In this document: positions 22,229-33,000 of the stretch, one piece after another | How the letters are laid out: every line of letters starts with the position of its first letter | Numbering within the stretch: the first letter of the stretch is position 1 | DNA from: Ochromonas danica | Lineage: Eukaryota > Sar > Chrysophyceae > Chromulinales > Chromulinaceae | Assembly (NCBI GenBank): GCA_015146655.1 | Contig: VKHL01000009.1 | Span: 248,001-312,000, forward strand | Direction: 5' to 3' | Length of the DNA stretch: 64,000 nt | Program-made: the position numbers and the translations under genes | The notes under the pieces: generated by a model | Told to the model about the DNA's origin: nothing | What the model saw: only the letters and a program-made list of their open reading frames with translations | Databases searched by the model: none

Positions 22229-23407
22229 CTACCGCAAGAGCATATTAGCCGCAGCCTCGACGTTATTGCCTGTCGAGCGAAGCGCTTGAATGACTTCTGG
22301 CCGTCCAAATCCCATATTCTGCAAGACAAACACAACGGAGGAGTTAGCCCTCGCCATAAACAAAAAGCAATTTCTTCACTTACCACTAATGCTGCAATAG
22401 CATTTTCATCAGGAGGAAGAGGTTCGTCTAGCAGTCCTCCTTGTCCGCGACCACGATTGCGAAGTTGGGAAGCAGCATAATTAGAGGAAGAGGCGGGCAT
22501 GTTCAGAATTCGTCGATCATCGTCATCATTATCTCCTCCTTCAGCCCTTCCAAACAGACGGCCTTGTTGCCTATTTCCACCTTGCATAGCATTGGTGGGG
22601 AAGGAAGGAGTGAGGAAGGAGAGAATTCTTCCGATTAAACGGAACGGAAGCTCAAGCCATCGGGGCAGACGCCACTTCTGACATCCGAAGTGATCGCCTG
22701 CATAAAGCAAACCTGCCACAAGGGCGGAAAGAGAGGAAACGACACTAGGCAAGCCAGAATTGAACATTAACTGCGCACTGAGCAAGTAGATCCAACTCTT
22801 GTACGATACTTCCATTCCAAAGACTTTGAATTGGGAACTTTGTATCTTCGGTACGAACTCTATACATAGAGAAGAAGAAGATTAGCCTTCTTAGTCACCG
22901 CTTAGTGATCGAACAAGGATGCACTTACTGTAGTACAATGCAAGCGGTGCAAAAACAAGCAGATAAGGTCCCGAGGCGGGCACAAATCGCACGGCCATGA
23001 CCAACTCGGCCAAGACCCCCACTGCCACTTCCAACAAGAGTGAAACTATCCAGACAAACACTAAGAAAGTCGCATATTTCCTTGACCCCATTTGCATTTC
23101 AAACGTGGAGAGGTTGAAGAGTAGAATGAGAGTGACGAGGGACTGCGCGAGGTTGTCATAGACGAGGAAGCTGGTCAACACTCTCCAGATCTCATAATAA
23201 CACCTCAAGATATCCAAAGAAAAAGATGCACTATGATCACTACTAAAGAGAGTGAAGAGAAGAAAAGTGAAAGTAAGGATTTTTGTCACTGGCACATTTT
23301 CTATACAATAATAACAACAAATGACAAAGAAATAACAGTCAGTCAGTTAGTTACTTGTCAAGACATAGGATATAGTCTAGGAATCACTTACCATATCCTA
23401 TAGACAT
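22229..23407 (-). CDS. UBAC2: UBAC2-like rhomboid pseudoprotease with C-terminal UBA domain
   Basis: Four exons on the minus strand: 23407-23392, 23300-22929, 22859-22384 and 22318-22229, with introns of 91, 69 and 65 nt, giving 317 residues (human UBAC2 is 344). The tiny first exon encodes MSIGY plus one base. Hydrophobic rhomboid-fold segments follow, including YEIWRVLTSFLVYDNL, MGSRKYATFLVF and ASGPYLLVFAPLAL, with no Ser-His catalytic dyad seen. A Gly/Arg-rich linker leads to a UBA domain (NMGFGRPEVIQALRSTGNN). UBAC2 is an ER membrane protein linked to ER-associated degradation and lipid droplet regulation (family knowledge). An upstream frame extends to 23671, but its Ser/Thr-rich peptide has no family counterpart, so the short start is preferred. 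It is transcribed divergently from EXO70. Confidence 0.85.
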
Positions 23408-23734
23408 GATGGTAAGAAGGGTAGTCAGAGAAAGGAGGTTGGATAGGTAAGATAGGATAGAATTGTTTTGGTTTCTTCTTCTACACGATAGCAGAGAAGA
23501 AGATGTTGGCGTTGCATCCCATCCCCCAGAAGTCGAACTATTGTTACGGTGCGTAGGGTCCAGTGGGAGAGAGCTGGGAGAGTGGGCGGGTGTTATTGTG
23601 GTGCGCGGGATAGTATGGTTTGGTGTGAAAAGATTGTCTATGTATGTATGAGATCTGATTAACAACATCACATCTCGAATAGTGGAAGAGAGATTGAGAT
23701 CTCTTTATACCTGTTAGCATAGCAGTACTGTAGG
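23408..23734. promoter_or_regulatory. Shared divergent promoter region UBAC2 / EXO70
   Basis: 327 bases separate the two divergent start codons, so both promoters must lie here or overlap the genes. No specific motif can be named. Confidence 0.4.
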
Positions 23735-26180
23735 ATGAATGTCATTAGTAGCAGTAGTAGTACGATGGATGTCTATGACCCTTTACTTCATCTCAAAGAT
23801 GCACTGGAAGGAGCACAAAAGAATACACACCGTATGATAGGGAAATTAGAGAAATTTGAATGTCGTCTATCTGATTTAGATAAAAAGATGCAACCTATTC
23901 AACAAGGTACAGCACGGTATACACGTGCTAAAGACAATATTTCCGCTACTTTGACAGAAGTCAACAAAACATACGAATATTTCCGTGTTGCAGCAGAAGT
24001 CAAAGAAGTTATTAATAAAGGAATTAATCCTAACCATCCTAATGACTATTTTGAAGCTCTCGTAAAGCTCTCCTATGCTAAACAATTCTTTGAATCTCAT
24101 CGTGAAATCAAATCATCTGTCACTGTCTTGGCGAGTATTGATGACCTCCTCGCGGTAAGCAAAGTGTGCTCTTCTCTTACTAACCTGTATATTACTTAGA
24201 GGTGGATCTGGTGTGGTTGTGGAGTAGAAGGCGGTGGCTGCTTGTCTGGAAGAGTTCGAGAAGCTGTTGGGCACGATTGGCTTGGCCATACAAGCAAGCG
24301 ACGGAGATCAACTGCCACAACAACAATACCAAGTCATCCAACCCATGACCGCTGAAGTGACTCGACAGATCAAGAGTATTTGCGATACCTTTGGTAAGCT
24401 ACCCTCTCTCTCCAATTGGTGAATGATACCGAATGATGGTATGAATGGATGGACGGATGGACTTTACAGAGCTGAGCAAGTCAACTGAATATTTCAAAAT
24501 GTATCAAAAGCATCGTGTTGCTACAATCAAAGCTGAATTGAAGAGGTTTGAAAATGATCATATCAATGAATGGAATGCTCAGCAAAGTAATGATCCTTAT
24601 TCCAAAGGCAGTCATCCCTTTGCTGCTTATTTCAATCTCTCGTATTGGTTATTACAAGGAGAGTTCCAGATGTGGGGATCTACTTTACCATCCACAGAAG
24701 ACTCCCTGCAGTGCTTCACTGCTATTTGTGAGTCTTTCGTCTCTGATTTACAGCGAATCCTCGCTCCTTTTATTGCAGAAAATCAAGCAAATCGTGGTGG
24801 CACTACATCTAATCCTGTTATACGACAAAGCAAGATGTTGCTAATGCGATTAGATTTGCTATCCATTTTGAATCAAACATATGAAGATTACAGGTAATTA
24901 TCTATACGAACCTCACAAGTCTGTCTGTCTGTCTGTTCATCGTGACTAATGATAGTGTGATGGTTTCGTTATTAGGGATTTGTGCCATCCAGATGCTCGA
25001 AGAGAAAGCGCTGCATCAATAGCGTTGAACCAATTGCGGCAATCCTTGATCTCTTCGGGTGTTAAAGCAATGGGTTATTTGCTGTCCTCTGCTTTGAGTG
25101 AAGGCTTTGAAGTGAAGAAGAAGGAAAGCGATGAAAGCAATGCCTGTGATCTGCATCCTGTCACTGGCAATGTTCTCTATTGCTGCAAGGAACTCTTGTC
25201 CAACTTCTCTCTGGCGTATAAACGAATGGTGGAGATGGGATCCACGGGGGGTTTGCTCTCTGGACTGCCAGTCTCTATTCCATCCGATACAGAAGATACA
25301 ATATTGGCATTGTTGGACAATCTCTTTGTCACTCTAGAGGTGAGAATGCAATGCAATGATTGTATATTGTTCTGTGTTAGTGATGGTGCTAATGACAATC
25401 AAACCATTGTTCTTAGCATCGTGCCGATAAGTTTGATGAAGGCTCAAAGTCTAAAGCCATCAGACGCTCTTTGGTAAGATCATCTCTTGATCTCTTTGCT
25501 GCCTTTGTTGTTTTCTCTTCATGATGTGGTGTGTTTTATGGGTGCAGTTGGTGAAGAATCACAATCTGTTTGCATGTGATGATAACTGTGCTGAAGAACT
25601 TGTGTTATCTGCTCGAAAGCATTTATTTTTGGCAAATAATCTGCATGCAATGTGGACCTATATCAAAGATCGACGAGATGGTGTTGAAGATCGAATGCCC
25701 ACCTCAGGTAATAGCAGTCCCCCACGACCAATCTATCGTGCTGGTGGCACAGGTGGGAAAGGCCAAAAGATCGCGACCTTGGCAGACAAAGTGGAAGCGC
25801 AATTTCGTGCTGAGCAAGATCTCTTTTGTGAGACAATCTCCATTGCCTTGGGTTTGGGTGTACAAGATATGTCTGACTTTCAATCTTTGTATGCCAAGGA
25901 CAAAGCCAATCAGTCGCGAATATTAAAAGCCAAATTCATGGTCTTCAATACTGGCTTGGAAGCTTTACTGACACAACAAGGAGAATGGCGTGTGTCTTCA
26001 TCGGGTCTTCGAGATAGTTTATCAGAAGAACTTGTTGGGCGGATTGCTCCAACATACTCACAATTCTTCAATACCTATTCGACTATTCGTTTCTCCAAGA
26101 AGCACATGCATGAATACGTCAAGTTCAATCCAACACAAGTAGAAAGTCAGTTGCGTGGCTTCTTTGGTCGAACAAAATGA
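23735..26180 (+). CDS. EXO70: Exocyst complex subunit EXO70
   Basis: Six exons: 23735-24154, 24228-24393, 24470-24893, 24976-25339, 25417-25473 and 25548-26180, with introns of 73 to 82 nt, all GT-AG and phase-consistent, giving 687 residues (the family is usually 620-690). Exo70 is the membrane-contacting rod of the octameric exocyst that tethers secretory vesicles to the plasma membrane. The N-terminal coiled-coil segment (residues 20-70), the central helices beginning ELSKSTEYFKMYQKHRV, and the C-terminal end RFSKKHMHEYVKFNPTQVES are typical; the basic C-terminus would bind PI(4,5)P2 (family knowledge). A 3-nt ambiguity remains at the exon 2 acceptor (24228 or 24231). It ends convergently with the LIM gene, 138 nt apart. 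Confidence 0.9.
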
Positions 26181-26318
26181 GAAATGTCACAGAATTAAGA
26201 GTTGAATATTAACGTGTAAATATGTTGACCAGTTACACCAGTGATTACCCTTGCGTAGATTGCTTCAATTACGGGTTATGCCTTGTTGAACAGAGGTATT
26301 TAACGTGGCATTACATTA

Positions 26319-27455
26319 TCAATAATACTCAGGCTCATTTGTGATTGGCGCTACTTCTTCTTTCTTCTCTTCATCTACTGATTTAACTACAACATGACTT
26401 TCTCCATTAGGTTCCGAAAAGGCGACACCATTTGATACAACGACTTCAGTTGTGGGTTCTTCAGGAGCCTCAGAGTGAGCGGGCTCCTCAACGGTTAGAG
26501 CATCCGTAGCTATCACCACCTCTTCAACAGAAGAATCTTCTTCAACTGTACTCTCGATGGGAAAAGAACTTTCATCTACAGGCTGAGGATCAATAGGAGC
26601 AGCCACGGGAGGAAGAACCGCTTCTGTGGCTGCTTCTGAAGAACTTTCCTCTGTAGGCTGAGCGTCGGAAGCAACAGACTCGATCGGAGCCACCGCCACC
26701 TCCTTCTCTTCTTCTGCAGGCTTCTCGTCTGGAACGATTGGCGAAGAGCTTTCCTCTACAGACTGAGGATCAACAGCTGGTGGCTCAACTGCAGTCTGTT
26801 CCATTTCCACCGACTTCTCAGGCGTCACAGGGACAGCTACATGAACTGGAACAGAAACTGGAGCTGGAGGGGGCACTTCTTGCTTGTCAGTCTCTGGAAC
26901 TGGAGACACTTCTTCCACTGACTTGAACGGGGACTTCCTTATTACAATCTGCTCTATCGAACTCTCCTGACGATCGGAAGAATCTGCTTTAAGCTCCACA
27001 TGCTTCAAGTTGCTACTAACAATCACAGGTGCGGAAGATCTTCGAGAGTGATCCTCTTTAATGTCAACATGTCTCAACTTGGGTATGGCGACAGTTGGTT
27101 CAACAGTCGTACTCGTGACAGGAAGATTGTCTGAAGGTGGAGCGAGAGAGGGTCTTCGACTATCAGTACCCGTTGATGCTCTTCGTGCAGAAGCCTGCAC
27201 ATCTCTTGTCGCCTTGACATGATACTTCTCTCCACCAAGATAAGCACCTTCTTCTCGGAAGCGCTTGAAATAATGTGTTTTGCACAATAATATCACACCT
27301 TCTTCAGTCTCATGCTTACTGAAGTTAGAGATAGTGATTTGACAGTTACAATCAGCACATTTCGCACAAGGTTTATGGAAAATATTTCCATCTAAATTAA
27401 TCTGTGGATCCATGGGATAGACCGTCTTCACACATATTTTACATTTAGGCGCCAT
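26319..27455 (-). CDS. Single-LIM-domain protein with Pro/Glu-rich tail
   Basis: 378 residues from MAPKCK; an ATG three codons upstream at 27464 is also possible. One LIM zinc-binding domain fills residues ~5-65: CKIC at the start, then HKPCAKCADC, and LLCKTHYFKRF at the end, which gives the two Zn sites. The rest is disordered and rich in Pro, Glu, Val and Ser, with imperfect ~30-residue repeats of the type PQ-x-VEESS-SPI. LIM domains are protein-interaction modules, often at actin structures or in signalling. The domain call is firm; the role is unknown. Intronless. Confidence 0.85.
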   Translation of the reverse strand: MAPKCKICVKTVYPMDPQINLDGNIFHKPCAKCADCNCQITISNFSKHETEEGVILLCKTHYFKRFREEGAYLGGEKYHVKATRDVQASARRASTGTDSRRPSLAPPSDNLPVTSTTVEPTVAIPKLRHVDIKEDHSRRSSAPVIVSSNLKHVELKADSSDRQESSIEQIVIRKSPFKSVEEVSPVPETDKQEVPPPAPVSVPVHVAVPVTPEKSVEMEQTAVEPPAVDPQSVEESSSPIVPDEKPAEEEKEVAVAPIESVASDAQPTEESSSEAATEAVLPPVAAPIDPQPVDESSFPIESTVEEDSSVEEVVIATDALTVEEPAHSEAPEEPTTEVVVSNGVAFSEPNGESHVVVKSVDEEKKEEVAPITNEPEYY

Positions 27456-27746
27456 GATATTCAATAGTAGAAAAAAGTATAGAAAACAAACAGAAGCCAG
27501 ACAGAGAAATAGAGAACCGAAGAGAAGGGAAGAAGAAGAAGGTTAGGAGGTTAGCAGGTGTTCTTGAAGGTAGAAGAGGATGGATTTGATTTGATCAACA
27601 ACTCATTAGTCATCATCGGTCAGTCGGTCAACGTACAACAGCCACTGCCACTCTCAGCGCTTGACTGTTGGCACTGAGAGAGAAGCGCCCGTTTTTGACA
27701 CTTTTTGACCCACGCAGACACACTAAAACATAAACATGCGAACACT

Positions 27747-27871
27747 TAACATAACAAAAACACAACAAAAACAAAAACGCAAACTGTTAACATAACAAAA
27801 ACACAAACTGTTAACATAACAAAAACACAACACAAACAAAAACACAAACTGTTAACATAACAAAAACACAG
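27747..27871. repeat. Short A-rich tandem repeat (AACATAACAAAAACACAA type)
   Basis: About 125 bases in which ACATAACAAAAACACAA recurs four times, separated by ACTGTTA-like words or extra CAACAAAAACA segments. A plain minisatellite on the promoter side of the LIM gene. Confidence 0.85.
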
Positions 27872-27949
27872 CAGACATTCGACGTCCACAGAGATCCCAT
27901 CCCATCCATACCAATGATATGGATACCAGGGATATGGAATTCTAAAACA

Positions 27950-28370
27950 CCAGCAGGACCTTACAAAGAAAAATAAAATAAAAGAGGAAGCACAACGGTG
28001 ACCACCTGAAGTGGCCTCTCTCTCTCCTCCCCTAGTGAAGGAGATTATAACATTTCTTCTCTTTGTTGTTTCTTGACTGCAACTCTTAACTCATCGTTGT
28101 TCTTCTTAACAGCAGTAGGAAGTAGTGTCTTCTCTCCCTCAGCAAAGAGTTTGCTTCTGTCGAAATGGAGCTGTCATCGTTGTCTCATGAGGAAGCCACT
28201 TGCAACACGTGGTTGAGTCAGGAGAAATGTCCACTTTGCTGTGGCTAGAGGCTTTGGGGTCAATGTTTGCGATTGACCTCAAAGCATCCAGCTCCTGTAA
28301 AGCAGACAATTCTCCCGACTCAATCATTTGCTGCAAGCGGCTTCCTCATGGGACAACGATGATTATGCTT
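27950..28370. repeat. Dispersed repeat family, copy 1, ending in a long hairpin
   Basis: This stretch matches 35560-36035 in the same orientation with many small differences. Shared words include AAAGAGGAAGCACAA, TTCTTGACTG, TCTTAACAGCAG and CATGAGGAAGCCA. Its distal part (28174-28363) is a near-perfect inverted repeat with arms of roughly 90 bp and a loop of only a few bases around GTTTGCG. Both arms translate to a similar peptide (ESGExSxLxxLxAL), so the hairpin may derive from a coding sequence. No transposase is present; a non-autonomous foldback element is the best description. Confidence 0.7.
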
Positions 28371-28710
28371 CCTCTTGCAAGTTGCTTTGGAGGTGGTGCG
28401 GATTCTGCTATCCGACAGTCGGGTGGATACAATCAAAGTTATTCTGGATCATTCGTGCCTATAATTTCGAATAAATCATATTGTCGTGTAGATGTTAAAG
28501 CAAAGAAGAGGTTATTATTGTCTTATATATTATGACTAGTCTACTTGTTTTCCAATTACATTGTATGGTATTTGTATATATTCATAACTATATCTAGCTA
28601 TCATCCTCTCTGTTGTTTTGTTATTGTGACAATTGTTGTTATTCTCATTGTGCTTGTCAACATCCATGATATTAGTCTTGTGGGCCAAGTTTAGTGGCTT
28701 GCTTCGCTAC

Positions 28711-28996
28711 CTGTCACTACAGGGGTGTGTAAGTGTCCAGGGTTAGATAGTTGCGTTAAGAGTGTAGTAGTAGTTCAATGTTCTACTTCTCATTGTTACA
28801 TTGATTAGCTAACCTAATTCAAAAGAGTCATTAAATTGATTATGTTTGTTCCCCTAAGGGACAAGTAGACTCTTTTGAATGAAGTTTAATTATAACGAAC
28901 GTTTAATAATGAAGAAGAAGAAGAACGTTGAACTATTACACTCTTAACCTAACTACCTAACGTTAACTAGACACTCACACACCTCTGTAGTGACAG
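28711..28996. mobile_element. 286-bp foldback MITE-like element
   Basis: The two ends are inverted copies: CTGTCACTACAG at the left and CTGTAGTGACAG at the right. The pairing continues inward imperfectly over most of the element (for example GGTTAAGAGTGT against ACACTCTTAACC, and ATTCAAAAGAGTC against GACTCTTTTGAAT) to a centre at CCCCTAAGGG. It has no coding capacity. The long inverted arms and size suit a MITE of a DNA transposon. The superfamily cannot be assigned, because no clear target-site duplication was recognised. Confidence 0.7.
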
Positions 28997-29825
28997 GCAC
29001 TGTAGCAACAGTACATGTAGCATGTACTACAAGTAGTAGAGAAGAGTAAATAGTAATATTGGTACAGTAACGAGAGTGAAGGAGGAGATTTTGTCTCAGA
29101 GTTTTCTAGTTGTGATTGACTAATTGTGTCTCATCTATTTAATTAATTAATACTAATATATTTATTTAGTAGTTCCTAAAAATAATTAATTAATATATTC
29201 AAATATTAATTCAGTTACTTATCTTACTTATCTTACTTATGATTTAGTTACTTATCTTGAAAGGAGAAGTTAATCATGGTTGGAATAGATTATAGTCTAA
29301 AGGTCTGTCTACTGTATATGTTGCAAATGTGCAGGAACAACAAGGTAACAACAGGAAGTGCTGCTAACATCTAGACATCTCATTCTGATGGTTCAACTTC
29401 AACAACATGATCCTCTTGCCCCCCCCCACCCCAGTCTTGATGGAAATCACGAGCATTGAATCCCAACTGGGAACATAAAATAAAATCTTCAAAAGAGCTA
29501 CAGTAAATAACTTTCCTTCTTGTTCTTCCAGCTGTACACTCTACACTACTACATGCTTGAGAACAAAACAAACGTCAACTCAGTAAATATCTCAGTAATA
29601 AAACGAGTAAATATCTCATAGACATTGATGAAGAGGAAAAGTCATTGTTGTCATGAATCAACAAGGAAGGAGAAGGAAGCTTCTCCTATTACAGGCTTTT
29701 AAGCTTTTCGGTTCATTACAGTCCCGAAGTGTAGTATAGTAGTTTGATTACATTTAGCATGGTTCACCATAGAACTTGAATTAGAGTTGCGAACGAAACT
29801 CATTAACATTCACTGCATATTTCTC
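28997..29825. other. AT-rich stretch, no convincing gene
   Basis: Contains an AT-rich block (29130-29250, ATTAATTAATA-type words), a C homopolymer run at about 29419, and a 63-codon minus-strand frame at 29380-29571 (contains KVIYCSSFEDFILCSQLGF) that is of unknown meaning and could be an exon remnant. Confidence 0.5.
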
Positions 29826-30076
29826 TTATTCAACATGAACAAGAGCAAAATGATCTCTTCCAGAGGATTTGCCAAGCATTATTCTCACGTGAAATCTGAC
29901 AGAGTTATCACACGAAGCTACCTGAAATACAAGGACAAAACCAGGGTAGCTACTCACAGCAGGGAGCCAGGTCTTCAAATGATGACCAACTGCTCTATTA
30001 CAACATAATCCCAGTTACGACCGTAAGCAGCTAAACCTGATACTGCCACAATCAGTCTTTCTAACAACAAAGACAT
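29826..30076 (-). pseudogene. Possible Myb-like (SHAQKYF-class) gene relic
   Basis: Two short minus-strand segments, 30076-29987 and 29921-29826, are separated by about 65 nt ending in a good pyrimidine-rich acceptor (TTGTATTTCAG). The first gives LERLIVAVSGLAAYGRNWDY and the second contains VRFHVRIMLGKS. Together they resemble helices 2 and 3 of SHAQKYF-type Myb domains (A-x-x-x-YGRxW, then VRSHAQKYF). The first tryptophan region is missing and the donor (GTCATC) is poor, so a decayed fragment is more likely than a live gene. Its ATG overlaps the stop codon of the LRR gene (TGATG), probably by chance. Confidence 0.3.
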
Positions 30077-33000
30077 CAAGCTATAGACCTAGCCACCATC
30101 TCTACATCCTCATTCTTCTCCTCACCCCCAGCATCTCCTTTACACCTCTCCTCACTTCTCTTACGCTCTTCCCACACACTCACCCCTCCATCACACTTCC
30201 ACCATAACCATAACCATGACCACAACCCATGCACCATCACACCCAACAATGGCACCAAACACATCACCAACACGAAATAAAAACCTACCCAAGCACCCTC
30301 CTTATCACCTGCGATATCAAACAAGAAACAAGAAAAAAACAACACCATCAAGATAGACAGAGGTCGCACTGCCACCAACAACGCTTCAGGCAACTGCTTG
30401 CATTCGTTGCTTATGTGCTCTATCACCAAGTCCTCCTTGCTGACAAGCACAGTGGACGAGGACGAACTAACAGACATCTGCTTCTCATTCTTACCCACCA
30501 ATTCCTTACAAGGACCATCCACATCTCTCACAGGATGGTTGTTAGTGCTGCTGTCGCTGCTGCTGTTGTTAATGCTGATCCTCTTGTTGTTTGGGTTATT
30601 GCTAATGCTACGCTCTCTACTTCTATCAAGCAACAACAACGAACCACTGTCATGATGATCAACACTGTTCTTCTTCATCCATTTCTTCGACGATGTCAAC
30701 AGACTAAACCTCGCTAACGCCCATTGCGTCAGATACGTATTGGTCACGATCGACAAGCATACCAGAAATGACAAATACGGCAACACCACTCCAAACGTCA
30801 CAAGAGTGCCAATCATCATCGTCAGACGACCCGAATACTCGGCTGCACAGAATATGTGATCGAAATTCGCTTCATTCTGAAAATAAGCCTTCAAACCTTC
30901 TTCCACTTTCTGCTTCCAAAGAGAAGGAAGCAACACAGCAGATGATGATGACAACGATGACACACTACTTCTACCCCGTCTCTTCACCTCGGGACCTCCA
31001 TTATTCACATCTGATCCAGACATAGGCACATCACCAACACTAACACTACTATTACTAATACTAACACCATCTCCTCTTTCCACACTGTGCAGGGGAGAAA
31101 TAAAGTCACTCCTCCCACTGCTCTCAACACTTCCCAACACACTCGGTAACCTCGCCTTCTTACCATCCTCTCCCTCTCTCTCCTTCTCCTTATCATCATG
31201 GTAGAAGGCCAACAACAACACTACAACAGGATGCACCACTCCCAATAACAGATACTTGTAGACGAAGACATAACCATACTCCTGTAACAAGGCAGAGCTA
31301 CACTGATAGCTGTAGCTAAATGGTGGCTGGAAATTTGTAGCGTAGAGTAGATTGGCAGTGCGAGAACACATATCGTCTTTAATGGTGATACACATCGGGA
31401 AGGTATAAGACACGCTCACAGAAGGAGGAGAGGCGAAGACATAGTAGAAACAATCCGAGCTGATCAACAACGTGGCCAAACAAGGTGCAACGATCGTATT
31501 GAACAACATCAAACTACTGTAGGCGTTGATGGTTGTGGAGTCCCATCCACTCTGCCTATTCACTTCCTTCTTCCCTTCCATCTTCCTATTCTTACGGCCT
31601 TCTACTTCAGCACTGTTAGATACACCACTGCAACCTGCCTCATTATCCTCACATGCCTCACTACCATCACAAGATGACTTCTGCTGCCCTCCACCTTCTC
31701 TTACTCCTCCTCGAGCTACCCAACGAGAAAGAACCAGGAACAATAAGCGACACCATAACAGCTTGAAGCCAGACATCGCCACTGAGAGGAAGAACGCCTC
31801 CAAGACAGAAATCTGAACATACAGGTAGACATAAGTCGCATTCACCACCATCACCACCGCCATATTCCCCACTGCGATCAACAACAACACCGTCAAGTAA
31901 CGCCACTTCTCACCCTCACTCTTGCCACAACCAAACAACCCTCCTCCGCTAAACCACCGCAAACAACTCCAAGGGAACTCACGGCCCCTGTCTCCGCCAG
32001 AAATTCCATGATGCACGACAGAAGAACTGTACCAGCTACGAAAGCAAGAAAGGGTGCCTGCAACAACTAGAAACAGAATCAACAACGCGATCGCAGCTGA
32101 CTGGCCTGACAGAAAGGCTGCCGAAGGTGTCCATCCGTACTGATGCTCGTAGCTGCCATAGAAGGAGGAGAGAGTGGTGTAGAGAGGAACGCCCACCAAC
32201 ACGATCAACAACATGGCCAGACAACTGAATTGGCGAACCAATTGTGACAGCTGGACCACCATTCCTATTTGATCTTGAAGTATAGCCGCAGGATTATCAA
32301 GATGCTTAGCATAACTTCTGACAACATCGTCCTCCTCCTCTCCTTCTTCTCCAGCTTTCTCGCGAACTCCTTCTCTATTGCCACCGGCAGCTCCCACTCC
32401 CTGCTTTACCTTCTTCAATGCTATCATCTTCTCCTCTTCCACTGCAGCACAGAACGATTGCCATTCCCAAATCTGTTTCAACAACACCTCCACCTTGTCC
32501 AGACCTCCGTCCCAACAACTCCATGGCCCTCCAACTCCCAATACCTCTTCTTTCTTATCAACCTCTCTCACACACCTCCCTTCAGCCTCCGATATCTCTG
32601 ATTGCTCACCATACACAACCTCCTTCTTCAACTCTCTTCCTGACACCTCCTGCTCTCCTTGTCTGCTTTTCCTCCTCTTCAAACACACCCATACACACAA
32701 ACCCAACAACAACAACCCTCCCACCACCGACAACCACACCAGCAAAGCCACATTCAACGTCACCGACCCACACCCATATTGACTCTTGTAGGGATCGTTG
32801 GGAGGCAGACTCTCTTCATCGCCCTCCCCAGCTTCTCCACACGAGAAGATATTGCCTCTCAACACATCCACATCCGATATATCATAGTAACTACCAGGGA
32901 TCTTGCCTGATAGACGATTGATATCCAGAGCGATCGACCCATTCCGTAAAGAAGAGGACCACGAACTGCTCTTCAATGTCCCCGTCAGCTTGTTAAAGCT

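Noticed and set aside
22441-22681. Short plus-strand Ser-rich frames opposite the UBAC2-like gene
   Set aside because: Antisense of the Gly/Arg linker and membrane segments; the minus strand has the UBA domain and good splice sites.
23408-23671. N-terminal extension of the UBAC2-like protein to 23671
   Set aside because: Thr/Ser/Pro-rich sequence without a family counterpart; MSIGYENVPVTK matches the expected short N-terminus.
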